The translations under genes were made by a program, and so were the position numbers. Under the pieces are notes generated by a model that worked only from the letters and a program-made list of their open reading frames with translations, had not been told where the DNA came from and ran no database searches. From positions 35,288 through 51,858 of the forward strand of contig DJVH01000058.1 of NCBI GenBank assembly GCA_002440825.1: a stretch of 16,571 nucleotides of DNA. The letters run 5' to 3'. Shown here piece after piece: positions 6,898 to 13,360 of the stretch. Each line of letters begins with the position of its first letter. The first letter of the stretch is position 1. This DNA comes from Bacteriovoracaceae bacterium UBA6261 (GTDB taxonomy: Bacteria; Bdellovibrionota; Bacteriovoracia; Bacteriovoracales; Bacteriovoracaceae).

Positions 6898-6911
6898 GGC
6901 ATGGAGAATGC
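6898..6911 (+). promoter_or_regulatory. Sigma-54 (RpoN) -24/-12 promoter, small locus 1
   Basis: TTGGCATG, four bases, then ATGCT matches the RpoN consensus YTGGCACG-N4-TTGCW with two changes. GG (6898-6899) and GC (6910-6911) are separated by exactly ten bases, the spacing RpoN requires. Predicted +1 is about 6923, immediately before a 5-bp hairpin AGTCA/TGACT (6925-6939) and 42 bases before the start of a 31-residue basic peptide. An enhancer-binding activator would be needed; its site was not identified. Confidence 0.55.
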
Positions 6912-6964
6912 TACGTCATAACACAGTCAACAACTGACTCTACAACCAATCAAGGAGGGTGTTT

Positions 6965-7060
6965 ATGGTAGGAAGATCTAAGGTAAGTGGAAGAAAAAAA
7001 GCAACCAGCAAAAGAAGCTCAACATCAAGAAGCAAATCCAGCACTCGAAAAACGCGTTAG
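6965..7060 (+). CDS. 31-residue highly basic Ser/Arg/Lys peptide
   Basis: A short ORF with an ideal Shine-Dalgarno (AAGGAGG at 6952-6958, six bases before the ATG). The product begins MVGRSKVSGRKKATSKRSS and continues with Ser/Thr-Arg-Lys alternation to KTR. It has 12 Lys/Arg and 13 Ser/Thr among 31 residues and no acidic residues. That composition resembles protamines and the tails of histone H1-like bacterial proteins, so binding to nucleic acid is a reasonable inference; it could also be a ribosome-associated or antimicrobial-type peptide. No family was recognised. It is flanked by a sigma-54-type promoter (6898-6911) and a strong terminator (7084-7121), so it looks like a complete single-gene unit of about 200 nt, independent of the minus-strand operons on both sides. 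Confidence 0.7.
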   Translation: MVGRSKVSGRKKATSKRSSTSRSKSSTRKTR

Positions 7061-7083
7061 TCATCCGCTATTTTGATTGCTTT

Positions 7084-7121
7084 AGAGTGCAAAGGCAAAC
7101 CCCCTTTGCACTCTTCTCCTT
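7084..7121 (+). terminator. Terminator of the basic-peptide gene
   Basis: A perfect 12-bp stem: AGAGTGCAAAGG (7084-7095) pairs with CCTTTGCACTCT (7103-7114) across a seven-base loop. It is followed by a pyrimidine tail TCTCCTTTTC. It lies 24 bases after the stop of the 31-residue peptide. The T-tract is interrupted by C, but the stem is the longest in the window. Confidence 0.82.
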
Positions 7122-7173
7122 TTCTGCCCCACCTCAGCTATAGAACATATCAAAAAGACATTCTTTAAAGGCC

Positions 7174-7187
7174 GGCACTGAATCTGC
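7174..7187 (+). promoter_or_regulatory. Sigma-54-like -24/-12 element, small locus 2
   Basis: CCGGCACT, four bases, then CTGCA matches the RpoN consensus with three changes and keeps exact GG-N10-GC spacing (GG 7174-7175, GC 7186-7187). Predicted +1 is about 7199, which gives a transcript of about 199 nt to the terminator at 7370-7397. This is weaker than the elements at 6898 and 13160, but it stands in the same arrangement. Confidence 0.42.
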
Positions 7188-7198
7188 ACTTTGAAATG

Positions 7199-7397
7199 AC
7201 AGGAAGTAAAACAATAGATGGAGTACTGAAGATTCTATTGTACAAGAAAGAAGCATGAAGTTGACTACTATACGCTATCTGAATCCAAGAGACTTAGTGC
7301 TCACGGATGAAATAGGTAAACTAGTCACAAAGGACTTCATTACCTAACCTTGTTTCCGACCACAGTAAGAAGCCACCCTTTTGAGGTGGCTTTTTTT
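7199..7397 (+). ncRNA. Candidate structured small RNA (about 199 nt)
   Basis: A predicted transcript bounded by the sigma-54-like element at 7174-7187 and the intrinsic terminator at 7370-7397. Within it, TAGGTAA (7313-7319) pairs perfectly with TTACCTA (7340-7346), and AGTC (7323-7326) pairs with GACT (7333-7336) inside, separated by a symmetrical 3x3 internal loop. This makes a two-tier stem-loop just before the terminator. A 30-codon ORF (ATG 7255 to TAA 7347, beginning MKLTTIRYLNPRD) lies inside, but its ribosome-binding site is poor (AAGAAAGAAG) and its end coincides with the stem. I therefore favour a non-coding or dual-function RNA. No known RNA family was recognised. Its 3' end abuts the GH16 gene on the other strand. 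Confidence 0.42.
7370..7397 (+). terminator. Terminator of small locus 2, abutting the GH16 gene
   Basis: AAGCCACC (7370-7377) pairs with GGTGGCTT (7385-7392) across a seven-base loop and runs into seven T (7391-7397). Its last bases overlap the stop codon region of the minus-strand GH16 gene (7396). Read on the minus strand the stem is followed by TTCTTACTGT, so it may also weakly stop the long minus operon. Confidence 0.88.
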
Positions 7398-8244
7398 ATT
7401 TTTTCTTCCAGACTTTCAAGTAATTGACTTCAAACGAATTAGCTTCGCCCGTTGGTGTCGAAGTATCAGGCGTTCCGCTCGCACTTCCAAACCAAAGATC
7501 GAGAAGGATATACATTGGATCATTCATTGAAACATTCAGTGTGTAAAAAGCTGAGCCATCAAAATAGAAAGTTAATTTGGACGGTTCCCAAAGGAGACCG
7601 TATTTATGAAAGCCTTTGGAAAGATCAGAAGTCACCAGAGTTTTATGTCCAGCAGGATCAGTAGTCGATCCTTGAGGCCAGACAGTGGCCGCAAACGCTG
7701 TGGGATTCAAACTGGCATCACTCCATCCACTCGACGGTCCGCCGCCGGCGTAAGCTTCCATAATGTCTATTTCGGGTCTTCGATCCCCAATGTGATTAAA
7801 GATCCAGAACGCCGGCCAAGTTCCCTTTCCTCTGGGAAGTTTAGCTTCCATTTCAAAATAACCGTACGTTTGAGTAAACTTTCCGTCCGTATCAATTGTG
7901 CGGTTAAAAAATTTTCCGCTCGTATCACGCGCAGGCCAGATTTTCAGACTGCCATTGGAAACTTTGTAGTTGATAGTCGAATTCGACTTTTCATAAAAAA
8001 TAGCATCGTTCCAGATCGTTTTGTTCAAAGCACTTCCATAAAAATCTTCGCTGAACGTGAGTATGAAATCGCCAGGATTCAACCCATAAGGGCCGGTCGA
8101 AACAGCTTCTTGAACAGGCGAAGCCTGCGGCTGAGAAGCGGCAGGTGATGCGACCACGGTCTCGCTGCTTGTAGGTTTCACCACCGTTTTTTGCGGAACA
8201 CATGACAGTGCGGTCATTAACATCATTAAAAGAATAGTTTTCAT
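7396..8244 (-). CDS. GH16 family endo-beta-1,3-glucanase-like lipoprotein
   Basis: 282 residues from the ATG at 8244; a GTG 18 bases upstream is also in frame, and neither has a Shine-Dalgarno. The start MKTILLMMLMTALSC looks like a lipoprotein signal with Cys15 as the lipid site. A Ser/Pro/Ala/Gln-rich linker to about residue 55 follows, then one GH16 jelly-roll domain: FSEDFYGSALNKTIW, YGYFEMEAKLP, GTWPAFWIF, and the catalytic EIDIME (E158, D160, E163 as nucleophile, helper and acid/base). The ExDxxE form is that of laminarinase-type GH16 enzymes rather than lichenases, so beta-1,3-glucan or a related polysaccharide is the likely substrate. It is the last gene of the esterase-TamA-TamB operon, 57 bp after tamB, and is probably tethered to a membrane. 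Confidence 0.87.
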   Translation of the reverse strand: MKTILLMMLMTALSCVPQKTVVKPTSSETVVASPAASQPQASPVQEAVSTGPYGLNPGDFILTFSEDFYGSALNKTIWNDAIFYEKSNSTINYKVSNGSLKIWPARDTSGKFFNRTIDTDGKFTQTYGYFEMEAKLPRGKGTWPAFWIFNHIGDRRPEIDIMEAYAGGGPSSGWSDASLNPTAFAATVWPQGSTTDPAGHKTLVTSDLSKGFHKYGLLWEPSKLTFYFDGSAFYTLNVSMNDPMYILLDLWFGSASGTPDTSTPTGEANSFEVNYLKVWKKK

Positions 8245-8301
8245 AGAAATAAAGTTTAACACTGAAAAAAAATCACAGACAAATATTTCTATTAAAAATG
8301 A

Positions 8302-10266
8302 TTAATAGGAAATGATTCTTTCAAGCAAAACCCCGTAGTCATTTCCCGTCCCGGAGGTCGACGTTGATTTTTGTATAGAGCTGTCGATATACCAGCCCTT
8401 TCCCAGCGAGTGGCGCAGACCTGCCCCACTGACGCCTTTACCTTCTGAACTGACTCTCAGTGAATTGCGTCTGCCTAAACCAACCTGGGCGGAGACTTCC
8501 TTTGTCGCAGGATCATACCCAATAGATTGAATCGGACTGCCGGCAAAAAAATAGAGAACAGATAAAGAAAGAAGTCCCTGAGAAATAATCTGACTGGTTG
8601 TCTTTGATGCGGTTTTATCTTCAGCATCCAGATCTTCCAATGGTCTGCCAAATAACAAAACAGCAATAATATCGTCTTCGGGAAGAGGTGGTTTGCTGGA
8701 AAACGCCGTCCGCGGTTTTGACAAAGGGCCTTCCAGATTGAGAGTGATCGTATACTCTGGAAGGAGAAAATCAACGACGGCCTTCAGATCGGGTTCAACG
8801 GGTTCGTGAAAATTAATCCGGACTGAGTTGATGGAAACTTTTCGTCTGAAAATTTCTGTTTTTAGCGGGAGTGTCTGAATGAACCCCGTATCAATTTTTC
8901 CTTCGTCAAACTGGAGATCGAAATAAAGCTTCAGGACTTCATCCAGCACATTGGTTTTGATCTGCAGAGGATCTTCGGCAGAAGCTTGAAGCTTCATGGA
9001 CAAGTCTTCGCGCTTTTTTTGCGCCGCTGTCTTTTTTCTTTTTTTGTTTTTTTCTTTCTTCAAATCGCTTGCACGGTAAAAACGCGGATCAGGTTTGAAC
9101 TGCGGAGGCATTTTGTTTTTCTCCAGGCGAGGAAGCTTTAGCAAGACTTTTTCAAAATCCACTCCCAACACAAATGGCCCTGGCTTCTTTGCTTTCGTAT
9201 CAAAATCAAAATTGGAGTCCAGATGGAATTTCAGGAATTGCTTGGCGCCGGCAAGATCAACATCTGTGCGGACAAGCATTTTCACATCCTCAGCGCGCTT
9301 TGCCCGGTCTGTGCCTAAGGTGACGACGAGTGAACCTTCCATGGCATTAATGGGCGCAGGAAGCTGGTTAAAGGGAGGCTTCATTAATCTGAAGAGAGTC
9401 TGTTTTAATTTTTCTACGGTGATATCGCCTTTGGTTGTCAAAAGAATATTTTTTAAAACGACGCTTCCTGAAAGATTCTGGCCAATCCATTCCTTTCGGA
9501 TTGTAGAACTCAGCTTAACTTTTGCCGTATCTATTTTGCCCGTAAGAGTTATCGGCACATCCCATTTTTGAATAAGGGCCACCAGATTGAGTTCTTTAAA
9601 ATACAGTGGATTTCTGGTTTTCAAATCAACGGGAAGTTTAATCGGCTTTGGTCCAAAAACAGTTATTTTATCTTTGGTTGCAATGATTTTAAAATCCGTG
9701 ACTTCTGCATTGATCTCTTTGGCATCTTTGTGAAGCTTCACTGAAAAATGTGTTGTTTTTTTATCCAGACCAATTAAATCGATAGATTTCATATTGAGTT
9801 GTATCTCGGGAATAAATTTGTTCCAGAGACTATCCCAGAGTTTAAAATAATCTGTCGGCGGAGAATCGTCTTCTGCTTTTGTTGTGACAATAAATCTGTC
9901 AGACTCTACGGTAAGAGGCTCATAGACATTCCAGGACAACCCCTCTTTTTTTGTCCAGCCCAATTCGGCATTCCAGCTGACGGAATTCAGACAAGCATCT
10001 ATTTTTTTCAGCTCGTTTTCTTTGATAAAGCAGAACTCCTTAAAGCTTCCTGAGAAACGGCGTTTATTCCAGTGGATCATTTCGTGAGTGAACGTCATTT
10101 CTTTGATTGACCAGCTTTTAAAGATACCTGATTTTGCCAGGGCAAAATTTAACGTCTTGGGGGTGACAATCCATTCAGGTTTAAAAAAAATGGTCAATGC
10201 GGCTCCGATAATCACGACGAGAATAAATCCGACGATCGAAGCGAGAATAAGAAGAAATTTTTTCAT
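8302..10266 (-). CDS. tamB: TamB-like (DUF490) translocation/assembly protein, short form
   Basis: 654 residues, about half of E. coli TamB (near 1260). The N-terminus is a single inner-membrane anchor (residues 7-28, FLLILASIVGFILVVIIGAA region) with the rest in the periplasm. The middle is beta-rich, as expected for the lipid-conducting groove. The C-terminus (about 490-654) is the DUF490 signature: LNLEGPLSKPRTAFSS, PPLPEDDIIAVLLFGRP, SQGLLSLSVLYFF, and the barrel-like end GLRHSLGKGWYIDSSIQ. An unusual Lys/Arg cluster (KKEKNKKRKKTAAQKKR, near 402-418) is encoded by an A-rich stretch at about 9010-9070. TamB-family proteins bridge inner and outer membrane for phospholipid transport and outer-membrane protein insertion. 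The gene starts directly after the tamA stop, with GGAGGAG lying inside the tamA end, so the two are coupled. Confidence 0.86.
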   Translation of the reverse strand: MKKFLLILASIVGFILVVIIGAALTIFFKPEWIVTPKTLNFALAKSGIFKSWSIKEMTFTHEMIHWNKRRFSGSFKEFCFIKENELKKIDACLNSVSWNAELGWTKKEGLSWNVYEPLTVESDRFIVTTKAEDDSPPTDYFKLWDSLWNKFIPEIQLNMKSIDLIGLDKKTTHFSVKLHKDAKEINAEVTDFKIIATKDKITVFGPKPIKLPVDLKTRNPLYFKELNLVALIQKWDVPITLTGKIDTAKVKLSSTIRKEWIGQNLSGSVVLKNILLTTKGDITVEKLKQTLFRLMKPPFNQLPAPINAMEGSLVVTLGTDRAKRAEDVKMLVRTDVDLAGAKQFLKFHLDSNFDFDTKAKKPGPFVLGVDFEKVLLKLPRLEKNKMPPQFKPDPRFYRASDLKKEKNKKRKKTAAQKKREDLSMKLQASAEDPLQIKTNVLDEVLKLYFDLQFDEGKIDTGFIQTLPLKTEIFRRKVSINSVRINFHEPVEPDLKAVVDFLLPEYTITLNLEGPLSKPRTAFSSKPPLPEDDIIAVLLFGRPLEDLDAEDKTASKTTSQIISQGLLSLSVLYFFAGSPIQSIGYDPATKEVSAQVGLGRRNSLRVSSEGKGVSGAGLRHSLGKGWYIDSSIQKSTSTSGTGNDYGVLLERIISY

Positions 10267-12006
10267 TTAAAAAACTCCTCCTATTCCGACGAAAAAAAAG
10301 AAACCATCATCTTTCGGTGTTTGATTGGAAAGTGCGCGTGCCAAATAAGACTGAACAATACCAATGGGAGAAAACCAGCGGACACCACCGCCCGGAGAAT
10401 ACCATAACTGCTTCTGCAGTTTCATGGATTCTCTCCCAAACCACGCCGTGTCCACAAAGGTGAATCCTTCCAGATTGGGATCAAACATATGCGTTTTTCT
10501 TGCTTCCAGTTTCACACTGAATTTGGTCAGAGATCCCGCACCGGCATTGGATGGCAAAGTGGCAAGCTCAAAGCCGCGCACATCATCACTGCCCCCTCCA
10601 TAATATTTTACCGATGGAGGCAAAGTGGAAGGATCAACATGATTGCGGACAATCGTTGTCCCGCTGTTTATACGGAATCCCCCGATCGCACTGCCCTTTC
10701 CCAGATGACCGATATAAATAAGTTTCAAAAAAGTATAATCGAGTTTGAAAAGAGGATCCATGAATCCAAGTGCCGGATGTCTCAAGTCAAAATTAAAGCG
10801 GGTATAATCTCCGTCCTGTGGATGATCATCGAAGATTTCATAGACATGTGTCTGTGTCTGAAGACTGCCTTCAAGAGCAATGGTTTTGTATTTGCGGGTT
10901 TCATCCAAAGCTTTGGAGTTAAATGAACCGATTGTAAATGTCGGTCCGGAACTCCAGATCCAGTTGCGGTTCAATGTATCACTGCTCCACTGCATGTGCG
11001 GTTTTAAGGATGCACTTTTTTCCAAAAAATCCTTCTGATCATTTCTTTCCAGGGCAAGCTCGCCAAGCACTGATTGTCTCGGATGATCCGGCCACCAGTA
11101 TTGATCAGTAGAAAGTTTCAAGGTCTGGGTTTTAAGAGAAGCCTGAACACTGGCTTCCATGGTCGAGGCCATCGGGCCAAATCTCTGGTTCGACCACTTC
11201 GCCCTGGCAATGGGGCCAAGTTCAGTTGAGGCGCCTGCACCAAAGCGGATCGTGCGGGGAGGACCGACAATAAATTCCTGTGTCATTGAGAATGAGTTTT
11301 TATCGAGCTCGCATTTTTCCTGAAAAAAAGTTCCTTGAACAATTCCTGCACGGGTAAATCTTTTTTCCGTCAGATCAAGTCCTCTTTGAGTAAAAGGAAA
11401 TTCCGGTTTGAACGGATAGAATCGCTCCAGCGCACGGTCATCAACGCCTTCAATGGATTCCCTGGGAATTTCACCGTAGGGAAAAGATTTGAGATTCGTC
11501 ACATCCATTGTAAGAATGCCTTCATCCACATTGACTTTGCTTTTGACTTTCACACAGGGATAACCGCGGTCGCGCATAAATCTGGTCGCTTCTTTTTCCA
11601 GAGCATCCAGCAGCTTGGGAGTCAGCACTTCCTTGCGATGATGGCGGTACATATTTTTTTGCAGTTTTTCTGAATCGACAAATATGTCTGAATTAACTTC
11701 AACTGAATTTAACCGCGTCTGCTCACCCGTATGAATGTCCAGACTGTCCCCGTTTTGAACAATGTCAGGTTTCGAATAGCCTTTAGATTGCAAAAAACCC
11801 TTCATCGAAAATTTTGCCTGATACGCCGGAATATTTTTATAAGCTTCTTCTTCCGGATCACCGCAGACGAGTCTCTTCTCGGTGTCTGAGAACTCTATTT
11901 TATCAGGTGAATGAATTGCTATCTCCGGGCACAGATTGAAGTTGCGCTCTTTATGAGCGCAACCAGATAAAATGAATAAAACAAAGATAAGAGTTTTTTT
12001 CAGCAT
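10267..12006 (-). CDS. tamA: TamA/Omp85 family outer-membrane protein with lipoprotein signal (TamL-like)
   Basis: 579 residues, the length of TamA. Residues 1-16 form a lipoprotein signal (MLKKTLIFVLFILSGC, Cys16), whereas E. coli TamA has a plain signal peptide. Periplasmic POTRA-type modules follow: a degenerate first one (about 55-100), a clear one from LNSVEVNSDIFVDSEKL to NVDEGILTMDVT (99-170), and a third to about 248. The remainder is the 16-strand Omp85 barrel, with GGGVRWFSPIGIVQ near the end (substrate-interacting lid/strand region) and a terminal Phe. The neighbouring tamB makes the TamAB assignment firm. Lipidated TamA proteins are known from Bacteroidetes as TamL. The start abuts the stop of the esterase gene, so the set is an operon. 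Confidence 0.86.
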   Translation of the reverse strand: MLKKTLIFVLFILSGCAHKERNFNLCPEIAIHSPDKIEFSDTEKRLVCGDPEEEAYKNIPAYQAKFSMKGFLQSKGYSKPDIVQNGDSLDIHTGEQTRLNSVEVNSDIFVDSEKLQKNMYRHHRKEVLTPKLLDALEKEATRFMRDRGYPCVKVKSKVNVDEGILTMDVTNLKSFPYGEIPRESIEGVDDRALERFYPFKPEFPFTQRGLDLTEKRFTRAGIVQGTFFQEKCELDKNSFSMTQEFIVGPPRTIRFGAGASTELGPIARAKWSNQRFGPMASTMEASVQASLKTQTLKLSTDQYWWPDHPRQSVLGELALERNDQKDFLEKSASLKPHMQWSSDTLNRNWIWSSGPTFTIGSFNSKALDETRKYKTIALEGSLQTQTHVYEIFDDHPQDGDYTRFNFDLRHPALGFMDPLFKLDYTFLKLIYIGHLGKGSAIGGFRINSGTTIVRNHVDPSTLPPSVKYYGGGSDDVRGFELATLPSNAGAGSLTKFSVKLEARKTHMFDPNLEGFTFVDTAWFGRESMKLQKQLWYSPGGGVRWFSPIGIVQSYLARALSNQTPKDDGFFFFVGIGGVF

Positions 12007-13041
12007 CTAAAGTTTAAATGATTTTTTTAAACGGGACGCAGCCATCTCCTGCGCCGAACGCGCTTCTCTTAAGACCGGCGCCATTCCGAAAAATTCATGA
12101 GTCACACCATCATAGTTGCGATAACTCACCTTCACGCCTTGTTTCTTCATTTTTTTGGCGAGATCTTTGCCTTCACTTTGCAAAGGATCAATCTGAGCAG
12201 TGATGATTGTACAAGGGTTGAGCCCCTTGAGATTGGCATTCACTAAATTTATACGTGGATCATTTTTATCTGCAGGTGTATTGAGATAATTATCCATAAA
12301 CCAGTTCATCATCGACTTGTTGAGAGGTTTGGCATTTCCAAATTTTTTGTAAGATTCCGTTTCCGTGTTTGTTCCTGCGAGTGGATAAATCAGAAGTTCG
12401 TGCGTCGGCAGTTGAAAATGTTCATCGCGGGCCCGAATCGCAGTGTTAAGCGCCAGATTTCCTCCGGCACTTTCTCCAGCGACAGCGACACGTTTTGGAT
12501 CACCGCCAAAGGACGCGGCATTGGCCACAACCCATTTGTAGGCGGCATAAGCATCCTCGTGTGCGGCAGGAAATTTATTTTCAGGTGCTTTTCTATATTC
12601 TACAGAAATAAAAATCGCCTTAGTCTTGCTGGCAAGAGATCTTGGAGTCGCATCATACGTATCGTTATCAGCAAGAACGAAACCTCCCCCGTGATAGTAA
12701 ACAACAACGGGCAAGGGGCCCTTGTCTTTGGTATAAGGCTTATAGAGTCTTGCCGGCAAAAGACCAGCGGCTCCTTCAACTGTGATGTCTTTGACCTCTG
12801 AGACTTCAAGCATTTCGGTATTGGCATCCCGCGATTGCGCCATTACTGAGCGAACAGCATCAGTTGGTGTTGGTTGTTTTCTCGCCTCATCAGCGTTTAA
12901 CGTTTCAATTGGTTTTGCGCCTTTCTTATCCATCTCCGTCAGTATTTTCTGCATTTCTTCCGTCGGCATTTTTGATTGCGCTCCAAAAACCTGCAATGAA
13001 GCAAAGGCCAACAGCGATACTAAAATGGTTTTGTAATTCAT
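12007..13041 (-). CDS. Exported HSL-family (family IV) carboxylesterase/lipase
   Basis: 344 residues from the ATG at 13041. A longer in-frame start at 13164 was rejected, because 13041 has AGGAG upstream and starts a clear signal peptide (MNYKTILVSLLAFASLQVFG, cleavage before AQ). The hormone-sensitive-lipase type alpha/beta hydrolase is shown by the oxyanion HGGGF (117-121), the nucleophile elbow GESAGG with Ser191, Asp285 in QIDPL and His315 in VTHEFFG. Such enzymes hydrolyse short to medium acyl esters. Here it acts in the periplasm or outside. About 60 residues of charged helix precede the fold. It heads the operon with tamA and tamB, so its substrate could be a lipid or acylated polymer handled at the envelope (inference). 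A sigma-54-like promoter (13077-13090) and an RBS-presenting hairpin (13041-13058) precede it. Confidence 0.9.
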   Translation of the reverse strand: MNYKTILVSLLAFASLQVFGAQSKMPTEEMQKILTEMDKKGAKPIETLNADEARKQPTPTDAVRSVMAQSRDANTEMLEVSEVKDITVEGAAGLLPARLYKPYTKDKGPLPVVVYYHGGGFVLADNDTYDATPRSLASKTKAIFISVEYRKAPENKFPAAHEDAYAAYKWVVANAASFGGDPKRVAVAGESAGGNLALNTAIRARDEHFQLPTHELLIYPLAGTNTETESYKKFGNAKPLNKSMMNWFMDNYLNTPADKNDPRINLVNANLKGLNPCTIITAQIDPLQSEGKDLAKKMKKQGVKVSYRNYDGVTHEFFGMAPVLREARSAQEMAASRLKKSFKL

Positions 13042-13058
13042 AAAACACTCCTGTTTTA
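13041..13058 (-). promoter_or_regulatory. Leader hairpin presenting the esterase ribosome-binding site
   Basis: On the minus strand TAAAACA (13058-13052) and TGTTTTA (13047-13041) form a perfect 7-bp stem around the four-base loop GGAG, which is the Shine-Dalgarno. The 3' arm ends on the A of the ATG. ACA-GGAG-UGU in a hairpin closely resembles the CsrA/RsmA consensus (GGA in a loop closed by ACA/UGU), so translational control by CsrA or by melting of this AT-rich stem is plausible. Confidence 0.5.
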
Positions 13059-13076
13059 ACCGTCGCTGTTTACATT

Positions 13077-13090
13077 GCAAGCCCCTCGCC
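13077..13090 (-). promoter_or_regulatory. Sigma-54-like promoter of the esterase-tamA-tamB-GH16 operon
   Basis: On the minus strand AGGCGAG, four bases, then TTGCA keeps exact GG-N10-GC spacing (GG 13090-13089, GC 13078-13077). The -12 half matches the RpoN consensus TTGCW fully; the -24 half has three changes. Predicted +1 is about 13065, giving a 24-nt leader that is almost wholly the RBS hairpin. It faces away from the sigma-54 element at 13160, about 70 bp off. Confidence 0.42.
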
Positions 13091-13159
13091 TGTAGCGTTT
13101 TGCCTCGGGGATTTCCTCTCGAAAACTGGAAACAATTTGAAAATTCATTGGAAAAATCT

Positions 13160-13173
13160 GGCACGTCCTGTGC
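13160..13173 (+). promoter_or_regulatory. Sigma-54 (RpoN) -24/-12 promoter, small locus 3
   Basis: CTGGCACG, four bases, then GTGCT matches the RpoN consensus CTGGCACG-N4-TTGCW with a single change, the best of the four candidates in this window. GG is 13160-13161, GC is 13172-13173, ten bases apart. Predicted +1 is about 13185; the terminator at 13361-13386 would end a transcript of about 200 nt. An AATTT-GA-AAATT dyad (13134-13145) between this and the divergent element is a candidate activator site. Confidence 0.62.
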
Positions 13174-13198
13174 TTTTATCTAAGGCAAGGACGCAAGA

Positions 13199-13333
13199 TT
13201 GGAGAAGAAAATTGATTCGACCCCAATACAAAGCGTGAAGATTAAAAATTACAAAGTTTGTTGGTTTGAATTCGAAAAGAAAGAAAGCAAACAGATGAGA
13301 GGACGTAAAAATCCTTTTTATTTTTTGATCTGA
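13199..13333 (+). CDS. Candidate 44-residue Lys-rich peptide, TTG start
   Basis: The frame opens after a TAA at 13181-13183 and closes at TGA 13331-13333. The TTG at 13199 is preceded by AAGGA (13187-13191) at seven bases, the only good ribosome-binding site in the transcript. A GTG at 13235 and an ATG at 13295 are in-frame alternatives. The product starts MEKKIDSTPIQSVKIKNYKV, continues with an aromatic/acidic patch CWFEFEKKE, and ends RGRKNPFYFLI. It is Lys-rich with a hydrophobic C-terminus, and no family is recognised. It fills most of a unit bounded by the sigma-54 promoter at 13160-13173 and the terminator at 13361-13386. If it is not translated, the same unit is a small RNA of about 200 nt. 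Confidence 0.42.
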   Translation: MEKKIDSTPIQSVKIKNYKVCWFEFEKKESKQMRGRKNPFYFLI

Positions 13334-13360
13334 AAAGATTTGTTCCTAAAAAACAGTAAG

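Noticed and set aside
7089..7102. Minus-strand GG-N10-GC spacing within the terminator at 7084
   Set aside because: Only the GG and TTGC parts match, the -24 half is otherwise unlike RpoN, and the site is the terminator stem.
7255..7347. 30-codon ORF, and a 20-codon ORF (7196-7258) overlapping it as ATGA
   Set aside because: Ribosome-binding sites are poor, the first starts upstream of the predicted transcript start, and the second ends inside a stable stem. Treated as part of a small RNA instead.
13042..13164. N-terminal extension of the esterase from a start at 13164
   Set aside because: It would bury the signal peptide and pass over a good ribosome-binding site; the start at 13041 explains both. 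The region also carries the promoter-like elements.
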